A DNA stretch of 63,807 nucleotides from Stenocarpella maydis (taxonomy: Eukaryota > Ascomycota > Sordariomycetes > Diaporthales > Diaporthaceae), in the NCBI GenBank assembly GCA_002270565.1, contig NQMI01000200.1, positions 1 to 63,807 on the forward strand. The letters are read 5' to 3'. The notes below the pieces were generated by a model, which made no database searches, was not told the origin of the DNA, and worked only from the letters and a program-made list of their open reading frames with translations. The translations under genes and the position numbers were made by a program. This document shows positions 1-11,723 of the stretch, in pieces. Every line of letters starts with the position of its first letter. The first letter of the stretch is position 1.

Positions 1-1627
1 GCGAAGCAGGGCTTGAATCTGATTTCCTGACCATTTTATGGTAGAGCTTTCGCCGGGGCCGCAAGCTTGAACGCACCGCAGTCGCCCCCTCAAATGAAAA
101 CACCCTCTCCAATACCAACGACATCTAAGTCGGTTGGCTCACAACTTTCGGACGCCAAGCCCCAACTTTTATGGAAATAATTCCCTCTTGCCCCCCGGAT
201 CAATTCGGAGGAACTGGGAATTTAGAATTTTTCGTGCCGCAGGCGAAAATGCTTAGCTTTAATTTAACTGGGCCCTGACAAGCCAAGTTCTTTTCGTAAT
301 AAAGGGGGGGGGGGAATATAACTTACTGGGGGGCCGTCGGGGCGGAAACGGCAGCAAAGCAATCTATAAAGTCCCGGGGCTAAATTTTTATATCTAACTA
401 CCTCCTTTAAAAAAAAATAGGCGTTACTCGCCTTTACAACAACCCTCATGCACTCGCAAAGCCCTCAACTTAAAAAGGCGCTACTGGTGGCGGCGCTAGC
501 CGTTAATAGCGCAGCCCCAAAATTATTGTTAAGCTGGGGCGCCTTCCTCAGTCAGCTAGGAAAAATGCTTAGAAATGCACCCATCCTTAAAGGCTTTAAT
601 AAACTACCGCCTCTTTTATAAAGGGGGCCCCGATTACTGTATTGCCTAGAAGTGAGCGCCCTCATTCCTATAAGCAACATGGCATGTATGCAGTGTTCCA
701 CCATAACTCTACATCCGGTTTACAAGCATCATTAGAACAACAATATTAGAAACATTCATCGCACCGGTGATAAAGTCCCCACCAAGATCTAATAAAACTT
801 CCGTTAACTATCTGAACGCGGTAGTAGCTAAATTATCGGCGAGGGGCTCGGTTATTCAACGGTGAAGTGCCGGTAGTCAACTGGAAGGAAAAGTGTTTTG
901 CAAACATGTAGGCATGAGCGGGCGCCTGTTGCTCAGTAGCTCGCATACCTAGGTAGGGTCGAAAACCACTGGAAGCCTCTGAGCTTATCGATTGCTACAC
1001 TGTTACCTGTGGATATCCGGCTCTGCATGGCTCCATCTTCGACAAACTGGTGCACTTCAGATGGCGCTAAACGGCCAAGTAAAATTGCGAGACCGTGGTG
1101 GCAGCCAAGAGCCTTGTTGCGTTGCCAAATGGCAGTGTATCGGCGACTCCTAAGTTATGTCGTCAGTCCCAAGAGGTGACTTGGTCTGGGCTACAGATGG
1201 AGGTGTATCTTCGATATGAATACCTAGGTATGGAAAGATAGTCATGCACAACCCAACATATTCACAGCTGAATCTTGGAATGCAATGGTTGAATAGGATA
1301 CAAGCCATAGTGAAAGGAGGCGGTGAATGGAGACAGTGAATGTAAGCGGTACCTACCCACCACAGACAAGGTTAGTTACCAGGGCGAAATTATGGATTTC
1401 AATCCTTCACCTTGCCTCATCTGATCCATTGCTGTGAATCACACCTACAGTGCAGCCTCAAAAGAACACTGTTTTTGCGTCGAAAGCTTTCTCACCTGCG
1501 GAAACTCTCTCCGTCGACAGCCATTTGCTTGCGACTCAAGCCTAGATTGACAAGAGCTTCAGCCACTCCCACAACACACCTAACCAACGCTTATAGATCT
1601 TGGCCGGCCATCACTCCAACAGTCAAG
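1..1627. other. gene-free left edge
   Basis: No ORF with a recognisable product lies here. The stretch holds a G11 run at 304-314 and two perfect TACCTAGGTA palindromes at 946-955 and 1221-1230. The last 200 bases are presumably the promoter and 5' leader of the secreted-protein gene that starts at 1628. Confidence 0.6.
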
Positions 1628-2491
1628 ATGTTGACCAACCTCACCCTCAAGACGATCATCGTAATCATAATTAGCCTTCTAATAGAATACGTTTCTGTCG
1701 GGGTAGGTCGACTGCCTAAAACAAACGAAAATGCCAACAACTCTGGCCTTGGGGGAAGGTTTCAAACGAACCATCAGACAGAATTTACTGATGGATCCTT
1801 GAATAGGTTTCCCCCCACAACACTGCCGTTTTCTACGACAACGATACCGTCCTGGCCTTCGATTCCAAGGGCGACATGGTCATGTACACTATTGTCGACC
1901 CGACTTGGGAGGTTAGCATCCCGAATGGCCCAAAGACCAACATTACGGGTACAGCTGGCGAAGTCATCGAGTACATCAACACCCACTTCCCGGATTACGT
2001 TTGGCCCGATGTCAACGCTACCAACACTCCATCCCCAGACAAACAGGCCCAAGACGACCCTGTGCCAAATTGCGGTGTTTTCACAAGTGCGGCGTACTAC
2101 TTGGCGATTACATGCCATGATGTCGTGAAGGAGCTCGGCAACCACCTCTTCAACTTGGGCTCAGGCCCTCGAACCTGTGCCCAGCTTGAGTGTCGCTCCG
2201 ACATGCAGGGACGCCGTGGCGCAATTTGGTGGTGCAACGACGTGAGTCAACCTTCTTCGGCGGTCTATGTTTGATATCCATTTGCAGTTTCTGTTACTAA
2301 GACGCGTGCCACTCGACAAACAGGATCTCATCGGCGCGAGCGTCACCGCAAACGACATTGCAGACCTTGCTTACGAGATCATCCCCACCTGCGTCGAGTA
2401 TGACACTCCAATGTCTTGGACTCGGGGCCAGATCTTCCACGCTACCGAGGCGTGGAACGTCATTGTCAACGGCGGTGAGGAATGCAGGTAG
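1628..2491 (+). CDS. small cysteine-rich secreted protein, effector-like
   Basis: Three exons read cleanly: 1628-1702, 1807-2241 and 2324-2491, giving 225 aa. Both introns are GT..AG and phase 0; the first uses GTAGGT and ends in AATAG, the second uses GTGAGT and ends in ACAG. The first 25 residues are a strongly hydrophobic signal peptide (MLTNLTLKTIIVIIISLLIE...). The mature part carries a regular cysteine pattern with the block GAIWWCND just before intron 2, and a C-terminal block AWNVIVNGGEEC. I recognise this block order from a widespread family of secreted fungal proteins without assigned function, often listed as candidate effectors. No catalytic motif is seen. N-terminal placement is supported because exon 1 is phase-compatible only with the 1807 acceptor. 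Function is unknown; role in host or microbe interaction is inference. Confidence 0.72.
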
Positions 2492-2993
2492 AAGACAGTT
2501 TTCTGGTACTGCATGACCACCACCACTTGCTAGGGAAAGTGGGTGGGAGGGGGTAAAAAGCATAAGGGGCACGTATGATGTGTTCCGGGCTCTTCTATTC
2601 AATTTGCCCCGATTTGAGGACTACTGGTAGTAGTCACAATTGAGATGCAGACGGCGTCCATCGACGATTTCATGAATCCTAGCCGCACAGTGTTGCTCCT
2701 GTCCGTGTTTCTGAAGTGATTTCTTTGTTTGACTGTTTTTATGACCACAAAACACTTCTCATGTGATTCAGTAATGCGATCGTGTCGATATGAGATACCC
2801 AAGACTGTCTCGACCAATCACTATCATCGGGGAAGAAGTCAATCGAAGCAACCTATAAGTGAACATGTACAATAATCTATAGAAAAGGGCCTGTTACTCT
2901 GTAATCAAATTCGCTGCTCGCTCAATTTTGGGCTCCATGACCATGTTAGATGACATTCCTGAGCTCCATCGTTCACTAACACTTCCGCCAAGT
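2492..2993. other. intergenic, convergent 3' ends
   Basis: About 500 bases between the converging secreted-protein gene and the GMC oxidoreductase gene. I see only likely 3' UTR sequence here, with no repeat or RNA gene. Confidence 0.6.
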
Positions 2994-5002
2994 CTACCTC
3001 CCGGACTTGATATCGTCTGCAATCTTCTCCGCGAAAGCATAAACTGTACTCTGGGGATGGCCGGGTGGCAGCAAAGCAAAGCTGCTCGCATCAACGACCC
3101 TCAGCCGCTGCACACCAATCACCCTGGCGCCACTGTCCACCACGGCCGCCGGGTCGTCGGCCTTTCCCATGCGTGCGGTGCAGCTCGCGTGGTACACCGT
3201 CATGAGGGTATCACGCACCGTGTCCAGCACCTGTTCGTCGCTCTGCACCGCCGGGCCGGGGAAGTATTCGGCGGGGTCAGCGAGGGCAGGCCGCATCGCG
3301 TCCGAAGCGAACGCCTGCCTCGTGCGCCTGTAGGCCGCCACCGCCACCGACTGGTCTGTCGGGTCAGTCAGCCATCTCGGGTCCACGACGGGCAGGTCGC
3401 CGACGTCGCTCGACGAGATGGTCACTGTGCCACGCGACTGCGGCGCGACCAAGGCCGCGAGGATCGTGCCGTACTGGTAACCATCGTCAGGCTGAGTGGT
3501 GAAGAGATTTGTGAAGGCCCCGACGTATCCTGGTGCTCCCAGGTATTCTATATCGGGCCATGAGGCGGGTAGCTGGTCGAGCATCGCGGCCGCGTTGGTC
3601 GTGATGTTTGCCCTCGGTGCTTTCTCCCAGCCGAGGAAATCGCAGGTGGGGCTCGTCAGGGGGCCTTTGTTGAAAAGGTAGCCAGTTGCGTACTGCTCAG
3701 CAACGTATGCCAGGTTGTTGGCGAGGTATGTGAGAGTCTGCACGTTGACGCGATAGGATGGTCCGAAGAAGATGTGGTCCGTCAGATTCTGTCCTACGCC
3801 AGGACGGTCGGCAATGACGGGGATCTCAAATTCCCCAAGCGTTTCAGCAGGCCCTATACCCGACAGCATCAGGAGCTGTGGTGTTTGGAATGCTCCTGTC
3901 GAGAGGATGACCTCCTTGTTCGCCGTAATCGTCGAGCCCGAATCGATCAGCACGCCCGTGGCCGTCTTGTTGCCATCGAAGAGGACCTTGCTCGCCTTTG
4001 TGGAGTGATAGACCTGGAGGTTCGGCCTTGGCTCTGCCGCCTTGAGAAAAGAGGTTTGTGACGAGTCCCGATTCTCATTTTCGGGGTTGATTGTCGAGCT
4101 ACAATATTGGGAGCCCATGAGGGTTCCACTGTTGAAGTCTTTTGCCTCAGCGACTCCGATCTCTGCCAAAGCCGGCTGCAGGTAGCTCGAGAGCGGCTGT
4201 GCATAGCTGGCATACGACACCCGCAGAGGCCCGCCAGATGAGTTGAAGGCGTTTGGATCATACTGCGTGGTTGCGTTCGGATCTCTAAATTTTGTATCAG
4301 GCGGTGTGAATTGCACACCCTTCTGATAGTACGGCAACATGTTCTCGAATGTATAGCTCTGGTCTCCCACCATGTCAGCCCACAGCTGCATAGAGCCCGT
4401 GTCTGGCCGCTGGTAGATCATGAAGTTGACGGCGGAGCTGTATCGTCAGTCAGCCCCGAGGCACGATATATATAGCAAAGGCATCCAACTGGACCGCAGG
4501 CTGCTTACCTGCCGCCTAGGCATTTTCCCCGTGGGTAGCGAATTGGGCGGTTATTCGCGCCTGTCTGTGGTGTAGTGACAAAGTTCCAGTCTACAAATAG
4601 ATTGGTGTCTAGCGGAGAGCTCCCAGCGAAAAGCTACATGATTTTTGCCAAGTTAGTTGAAAGAGCCAAGAATGAACTTGGTGAGGCCTGGTAAGAAATC
4701 CGTTTGCCGCGGCCCCACGTACAGGCTGGGATGCCTGTGCTCAGCTGCTGTAGACCTACTGTGTCGCCTGATGGAGTTGATGCCACCAACGGATCTGAGA
4801 TCGAGTAGTAAGTACCGGCCTCGATGACCGCCACCGAGGTGGACGGATTTTCAGAAAGCCTGGCCGCGAGTGTAAGGCCCGCCGTGCCTCCACCCACAAT
4901 CACATAGTCATAGACATCATCTTGACGTTTCGTGTGGTCTAAAACAGGGGCGCAAAGTCCAGAGGAGACTAGTAATGCGATAAAAAGACGTGATGCAGGC
5001 AT
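2994..5002 (-). CDS. secreted GMC (glucose-methanol-choline) oxidoreductase
   Basis: FAD-dependent alcohol or sugar oxidase/dehydrogenase. Three exons on the minus strand, 5002-4760, 4633-4509 and 4437-2994, give 603 aa, the usual length for the family. A signal peptide ([20 protein letters not shown]) and a KR site precede the FAD-binding Rossmann motif [10 protein letters not shown] at about residue 35. Exon 2 carries the GMC signature region [16 protein letters not shown], which crosses into exon 3. The C-terminal catalytic pair is visible as [10 protein letters not shown] and, about 35 residues later, PPGHPQST. Intron 1 uses the donor GTAGGT after SGDT; a later GTACGT donor is in the wrong phase. 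Substrate cannot be read from sequence; aryl-alcohol oxidase-like or glucose dehydrogenase-like enzymes are the nearest types. It is likely extracellular and supplies H2O2 or oxidises plant-derived alcohols, by family knowledge only. Confidence 0.88.
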
Positions 5003-6839
5003 GCTCGAGGACTTTTTGCGGCACAGAAGGTAGAAAAGAAATTTGTACGAGATGTGGCGAGGGGCTTTGAAGCTTGATCAAGATACAAGAGATAGTTTGA
5101 TCTTTATGTTTTACGGTTCATGGACATTTAGCATGAGCCACAGGCTTGCATCCCGCATGATATTTCTTCACCTGGCCCCCATCAACATTTTCGGTTGTTG
5201 AAGCCGCGGGTTCTCTTTGGTGCATCCGAAGAGTTTAAGGCACATCCCGGACAGCAGACTCACTGGCACATGCCACTTCCATCGCGATCTCCCTCTTGGT
5301 GGATGCATCTGAATTAAGCCTGTTTGCAAGGAACTGCTGGTGCATTCGAGAACATGAGACGGCATTATGCGCTGGAGTGCGTCTCGGACAAATAACACAA
5401 TGCCTGTGTCCTGCTCGGCGTGCTTGGAGCTCATTGGTGCAAGTACCGTTAGTACGATGAAGATAAGACGCTTTGGCGCTCAAAAGTTCAACCAGAAAAT
5501 GGGACGAGGAGGGGCTGGTCAGGGGTAAGGCAGATATCAAGTAGAGAGAGTTGAAAGAGTTGGAAGTCTGCCTCGCCGCCCAAACCATTTCGCAATACTA
5601 CGTCATGCCAAGTTGATTGCCTCAGCATTTATTCTTTTGCGTTCGGCAGTATGAAGAAATGAATGCACATGCTGCCGAGGGACGAATGTACTGGCTGACT
5701 CTATGTTCAATGCCATCTGGGCGATAATGGATGAAGCCGAGTGGCTTCAAGCGTCGCTGAACCTGGTGTTACATGTTCTGCGCGTGTACGCCACCTGGCC
5801 AATGGCGTGTTGGATGTTTACTTCCACATGAGTTTTAGGTTTCCGGTTACATGCAGACGAGGCGAATTCTTCATCTTTCAGTCTTTGGTGTATGTGTTTG
5901 TGGAAGGGCAGTGAGAAATCTTCTCGGGGTTTTGCGACATCCCAAACGTTAAATGTGGACTACTCAACCCAAAGTCGACTGCGCTGACAAACTGGGCAAA
6001 CCGTGACTTTGTGGGTCCGGACTTGCAACAGAAAATGTAGTCTACAACAAAACGTAACATTTGTGACCTCGGTAGGAGAAAAGGTTCGTGCACATGTAGT
6101 TTGGTGTAACGTCTGTGATGCCCATGGGGGGGGGTGGTGATATGAGACCGAGCGAGGGCGGGGCCCACTCAACCCGCAGGTCGATTTATCTCCGATGTCG
6201 TCACCCGCTTCAAGGAACCACCCCAGACCATTGCATGGAAGCGGGGAGGCCCTCGGGGTTTTCAAGGACCGCCTCGATGATATGTTCCGCAGTTGACCAG
6301 CTGTTTATAAAAGCAGCTAGTCTTGACCCAAATAAAAAGCTTGCTGCTACATACTGTACTATCAACGGCGGAATGCCATAGGTTTGAGGTCGCAATGGTT
6401 CCACGAAATCAGTGTTACTTCAAAAGAAATCACGAGGTTCGGTATCTGCCATGTTCCCGTGCAGCGTCACAATCTATTGGAGCCCCTGCCGTATCATTGG
6501 GCCAGGGTGCTGTACTACGTAGGACACAACCAGGAGAAGAATGCTGCGCCGGGCCTACTTGTGGGCCAGCCCGGGATTCCAGGTTTTTGTTGGCTGCGAG
6601 TCAGAGTTTCATATTGGGTGCCCGGAAATAATACCCCTATTGTCTGCTTTTTTCAATATTTTGCAATACCGTCTGTGCAGAGATGCTTTTTTGACTCGTT
6701 GATCAACTTGACCACTGATCTTCGACCGCGTTCTTCTGTTTTACATGAACTTTCCTTAAACTATCATACATTCATTACAAACTATTACTCACATTGCGAC
6801 TTTTGCCCCTCGTCGCTCCACATTCTTTTGAAAATAGAA
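5003..6839. other. intergenic, divergent promoters
   Basis: About 1.8 kb between two divergently transcribed secreted-protein genes, so it contains both promoters. A G-run lies at about 6126-6134. Long reading frames here have no recognisable product, including the in-frame upstream extension of the next gene from 6384. Confidence 0.55.
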
Positions 6840-7675
6840 ATGTATTCCCACGTCGCAAACTATGCAGCTTTGGCTGCTTCGCTGGTGAATCTCGCCCACG
6901 CGATAGATAGCATCACTGTACCGAGCACCATTGCCGCCGGGACGAGCTTCCGAGTGAACGCGACAGATTTCAACGCCACCGAAGAGTATCGCGTATATCT
7001 TGCGGCAGCCCTCGGGGGTGACACTGGGCCAACCTGTATGTTTGACATATGACAGCGCGTCGTGATCAACGCGATCGACATTGTGTGCCCTCAGGCCGGA
7101 TGCAGATCAGAGGCTGACTCTATATACACGTAGGCTGGCTCTCCAACTCCACCACACTCTCTAGCAATTTCACCATCCCGGCCGAGGTTGGCCTCTCGGC
7201 AAGCTACTACTCCATCGGGGTCGGCGAAGTCGGGGACGACACGGACGATTTAACGTACAGCAACAAGTTCAACTTCACCGGTGGCACGGGCAACTACTCC
7301 GAGTATGAGAGGCACCTTAACGGAAACCCCTTCTGGGATGCCGACAACCTGCCCTGCACTTCATACGAATGCGCGAGGAAGTGCGCTGACGCGAGCTACC
7401 CTGATGACCTTACCGACTCGAAGGCCTACGATACCATGACAGAGTGCATTATGAAGTGCCCTGGCGTTACCCAGACGTCAGAGACGGCGCCGCCAGCAGC
7501 TACCTCTGCTTCTGCAAGCGCCGGCACCTCCGCTTCGTCTCCTTCCACTGGCGATTCGAACAGTGCCAACGGTGCCAATGGCAGTGCTCAGAATGGAGCA
7601 TGTGCGGCAACTGTACAGCGAGCCATGGTTGTGGGTATGGCTAGCGCTGCTGGATTTGCTGTCTTGTTCATGTGA
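6840..7675 (+). CDS. GPI-anchored serine-rich secreted protein
   Basis: Two exons, 6840-7035 and 7134-7675, encode 245 aa. The intron starts GTATGT, ends ACGTAG, and is phase 1, joining GPTC to WLSNST. The order is: signal peptide ending near AHA-IDS; a beta-rich domain with several Asn glycosylation sites and the stretch YYSIGVGE; a cysteine cluster (LPCTSYECARKCADASYP ... CIMKCPG); a Ser/Ala/Thr-rich stalk; and a C-terminal hydrophobic tail ending AAGFAVLFM preceded by small residues, typical of a GPI signal. The first domain resembles in outline the NIS1-type secreted fungal proteins (conserved YYxIGV), but I am not sure of the relation. The protein is expected at the cell wall or plasma membrane outer face. 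The start was chosen because the signal peptide begins there, although the frame is open further upstream. Confidence 0.75.
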
Positions 7676-9160
7676 GCCAGATAACGAGTTTGGCTTCTCA
7701 AGGTTCAGCTGTTTGTTTCGACAACTTGCGTGGGAACACGGGGCGTATCTCGGTTTGCAATTCAGAGCTAAAGACAGTCAGACCTGTGCGTATAATGTCC
7801 GACATTACCCTAGGGTAAAAGTTCAGGAGGTGCGCATCAGCATATGCGTGGCCAGTCTTTCTAAGCAGTTCTCGAAATGCCATGGTTGTGGTAATTTTGA
7901 GGAATTATGATCATCATGTAATTGGAATAGGCAGGAAGGGGGGGGGGACCAGTGGACGAAGATAACATTCATACTAATGTCTTACCACGAACGAAATGCA
8001 TATGATCTAATTGCAACTATTCGAGTACTCGCCCTCCTGCTAGGCCTCCCAGGCTATAAGAGCTTAAAATCCTATACAGACACCACTTCATTCAGATTCT
8101 ATCCGGGTACCACTTTATTCAAACAGTACACAAGTACTGATCGTTCACTTCCTATGACTGTGTGGAGGGACCGCTTGCAGGTCCTTCATAAAGGGTAGGG
8201 TATGTAATTTGAATCGGATTCAGAACGACGCCAGTAACTTAAAGCTTGAAAAGTTCTCGAAAGTGGTGTATTGAACTGGACTCTGAGTGTTACTGTACGT
8301 ACGTACGATACCCTACCAACAGTTACGCCGAGTATAGCTCGTCCTCAGTGATCAGCCGAACAGCGACAGCTTGCCAACTCAAAGGCATCATGTGCCACCG
8401 AGGAGCTCTCAAGGGGTCCGAGTAGGACTACTAAGTTGAAGACAGGCCTGAATGCAGACTCTTTGTCCTGAAGGGGTTTCCGGATAAGCGTGGAACCCGG
8501 CCCACGAAGTTGCGCCACGACCTGTCCCAAACTATCGCTTTCAGCTCCCAATGACAACAGCATACCTAGCTTTCGCTCATACATAACTAGAGGCTCGATA
8601 AAATTCTTATTTTTAGTCTGGGCTTTTGGGAGTGTCATCTGCATTTTTAGCTGGGGGAATACAAGGCTTTGGCCACGCTGCTAGCAATCTAGGAGTGCAT
8701 CGGTGTTAACTAGATACGATCATTGGCAGGAGCCCACCGGGGGGGGGTAACTATCGTCAAGAAGATGTACCGTGGACGATGTGTGCAGATCTCAAAGACT
8801 GATATGTGGTTTCCCGAATTCCAGCCGAAAATGGGCATGCGTTACTAATGTGCCGGCAGGCCGTACATATGTAGCCTTGGGGTTTTAAATGTCAGATGCC
8901 TCGGCCACTTCACTCCTGCCCACTTGGCTAAGGCCTAGAGTGGCAATCGTGGGTTCACTCATATAGAAGTAGTATCACTTATCTGTAATGCGTAAAGGGT
9001 GTGTTCGGTGGTTAAGCTATAGGTACAAAACTTGTGGTAGATTCACTGAGGCTTGAAATAACAGTGAGGCAGTCATTTTCATCACAAGTCCCAACGTCGC
9101 CAGCTTTGCTGGGCGTCTTTCTGAATACCTGTCCTTGCTTTCCCTTCCGGTGCCACATCC
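7676..9160. other. intergenic
   Basis: No gene is supported. It holds a long G-run near 7938-7948 and a short GTAC/TACG repeat at 8295-8307. A 99-aa minus frame at 8345-8644 has no family features. Confidence 0.55.
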
Positions 9161-11723
9161 TTACTTCGCCACAAACGTCTGACTATTCCATCCATACTTG
9201 CGGGCCAATCTCCTGCCAATCCGCCTCGCAACAAGAAACGGAATTTTTGGATGTGGGTGCGGCTCATGGAAGAGGATGCTCCCCATACCCGCATTCACCC
9301 CGTCATGTTTGTCATTCTGCGGCACGAACTGCCAGGCTGATCCTTGTAGCTTCTCCATGCTGAAGCCAGCGGAGCGCATAGCCCGTCGAAAGTCACTCCA
9401 CGGCACTTCGCCCGGCGTCGCCGTCGAGGAAGGTGTGTGGAAGAGTGTGTCAAAAACCTCGAGGGCGCGCCGATCAACTTGGATCCTCGGAGCTTGAGCT
9501 TGATCTTGGCTCTCAGTCTCTTGGGTCTGTGCCAAGGGAGGGGCTTGGGGAGTGGCTATGCCCCGGGTCTTGACTTTGGTCTTTGGTACTGGAAGGGGTT
9601 TCAACTTGTGGCTGGAATCGACGCCGAGCTCGCCGAAAGACTGCACAAGGCTCTCGGGGTTTGCAATCTGAGGCACCGTCTTCTTGGTGGGTTCCACAGG
9701 CTCGACCGAGTCCGAGGTGCGCTGCAGTTGACGGCCTTGGTGGAAAAGAACATCCTTGACGTCTGAAGGGAAAGCGGCTTGCTGTTCCCATTCGGTCAAG
9801 AAGGTATCTCAGAATTAGTCAAGCATTTTCTCAGCATTCTGCACGACATTCGGATGTTTTGCTACCATGCGTTTGCTGTGACATGCATGTGGACCCAAGG
9901 CTATAGTAGCAGGCATAGACCGAACAGTGGAGCTGAAATTGTGCAGCTTGAGCACGTATAACACCCGCTGTAGATGCTCGAAATGTGCATTGATGACAAT
10001 CTGGAAATGCGGCTCTTTAAGCTTGCCATGAGGCGACGCAGCCCACGGTTCGAAGAGATGGATCTGACGTAGGCATTCTGAGAGCAGCGACAAGTCAGAA
10101 ATTTCTCGTGCAACGTATGAAGATACGGCTTGGTGAGCATCCGGGCCGCTGGTGATGAACATTTCGTAGTGTTCCAACAGTGACTGGACACCACCTGCAC
10201 TGAAAGATCCAGTCTCGTCGAAGTAGCCATCTTGAAAGACACGATGCAAGACAATAAGGAAGTCCTGTATGTTTTGTGGTGGTTTCTTGTCCGGGTTGGT
10301 AACGAAATTCTTGAGTGCGTCAGGTGCGGCTCGTCTAAAGTACGGTCGAAATGGTGGCGATGAATAGGCCACTGTGAGCAGCTTGGGGACTCGTACTTGA
10401 ATTTCTTCGCAGAGAACAGCTCCATCTCGAATGGTTCTGGTAATGGGGTGCCAGGTTCAACGGGCTTTTGGTCGAAGAGTTCCTTGCTCATCTCCATCAG
10501 GCCGGCGATATCCCGAGCAAGAAACCCCCAAAACGCGACGGCCTGGAAATTAAACAGCAATGTAAAGATTCCATAGATCTCTTCTGGGGACTGCACACTG
10601 AGAGGGCCACGCTCTTCATATCTGAGTCTTGTGCCGGGGAGGTCTGGAACAGAAATCGGATGATACGCAGTGAAATCCTTCACGACTTCTGAAAAACGTG
10701 CAGGGTCTTCACGAAAAAATCCCAGAGTTTTTCCTGCTCCTCGTTTGCTTTAGCCTTCACGAGCGTGCGGAGACGATGCAGGTCCATCCGCCCCGGGGCG
10801 GAGTATACAGCCTCCAGGTTGGCACAAGCGAGTGAAGCGACGCCATCTTCGCGACAGTTGGCCGAGGGCAAAGGCGGCTCCGGCTTGATACCGTACTTCA
10901 GTGCAGCGAATTCGCTTGCAGGGATGTCGTGAAGGATCATCTGGACAGCTTCGAGCAGAAATCCATAGACCCGGTCCTGGATCTCCAGCACCCAGATACC
11001 ATCTCCGGGCCTCACAGTTCCGCAGGCAAGTCGTGGGTCAGCTACGGTGTAGGCAAAGATATCGTGCCACTCTCCTTCTCGCAACTCGCCGTATCCTGTT
11101 AGGAAAGACTTCTGCGCGTCGAAGTTCATTATGTAGCCTTCCAAAGAGCGCCACTCCATCCATGCAGTATTCTTGGTGGAGAGCTGGAGGTCCCGCTTTG
11201 AGAATGCATGCGGAGGCTGGCGTGCCCTGGCATTGATCATGAGAAGTAGAGGTTCCGTCCTTGTCAGATCCTCCAGGTTCATGTATGGCATCAGTAAGGC
11301 CTCGCGCTGCAGTCCCCTGAACAGCTTCCGTTGTTGTGGCTGTCCATGCAACAGGTGTTCCTTGATATTCCCCAATTCCGCCATGCATTCGGGCCTGCTC
11401 TCGAGGGCAATGTCGGGACGGTGCTCACGGGCCATGTTTGGCCAGGCTGTGAGAAGGAGCTTCCGTCTCTTTAATTTGGACTTCTTTGTCCATCTCCGCT
11501 GGATTGTCGTCTCATGTCGTTGTGTAGTTGAGTTGAGAGCTCTCCAGTTGTTGCAGATTCGGTCTGTTGTCTCCCTGATGCCGGATTGCAACGGGGGTAG
11601 CTCATTCCGAGAGATCAGATTGGGTATGAACTCAACCAATGGTTTTCTCGTGAGCACATCGAATCTGTACGCCTCAGTGGTCTCTTCCTCGCCCCCTCGG
11701 TTTGTAGCTTGATGTCCGTTCAT
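9161..11723 (-). pseudogene. conserved fungal protein gene with several frame breaks
   Basis: Four overlapping minus-strand frames read as one protein of about 840 residues. The first begins MNGHQATNRGG at 11723 and ends in ...EKLWDFF; the next frame continues REDPARFSEVVKDF, and the break falls in an A6 run (plus strand 10714-10719). A second break lies near 10385-10388, in a G4 run, between FKYESP and KLLTVAYSS. A third region at 9800-9820 has a TAA stop (9815-9817) plus two frame changes before DEWEQQAAFPSD resumes. The C-terminal part ends GWNSQTFVAK. Blocks such as TTIQRRWTKKS and AWPNMAREHRPD belong to a large fungal family of unknown function, sometimes labelled 'ipa protein'. No intron of normal length explains the breaks. 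Either the gene is decayed or the assembly has homopolymer errors; the stop plus several indels favour decay. The C-terminal 80 residues resemble a HicA/dsRBD-like fold. Confidence 0.6.

Noticed and set aside
8345..8644. 99-aa minus ORF
   Set aside because: No recognisable features, no splice partners and no clear promoter.
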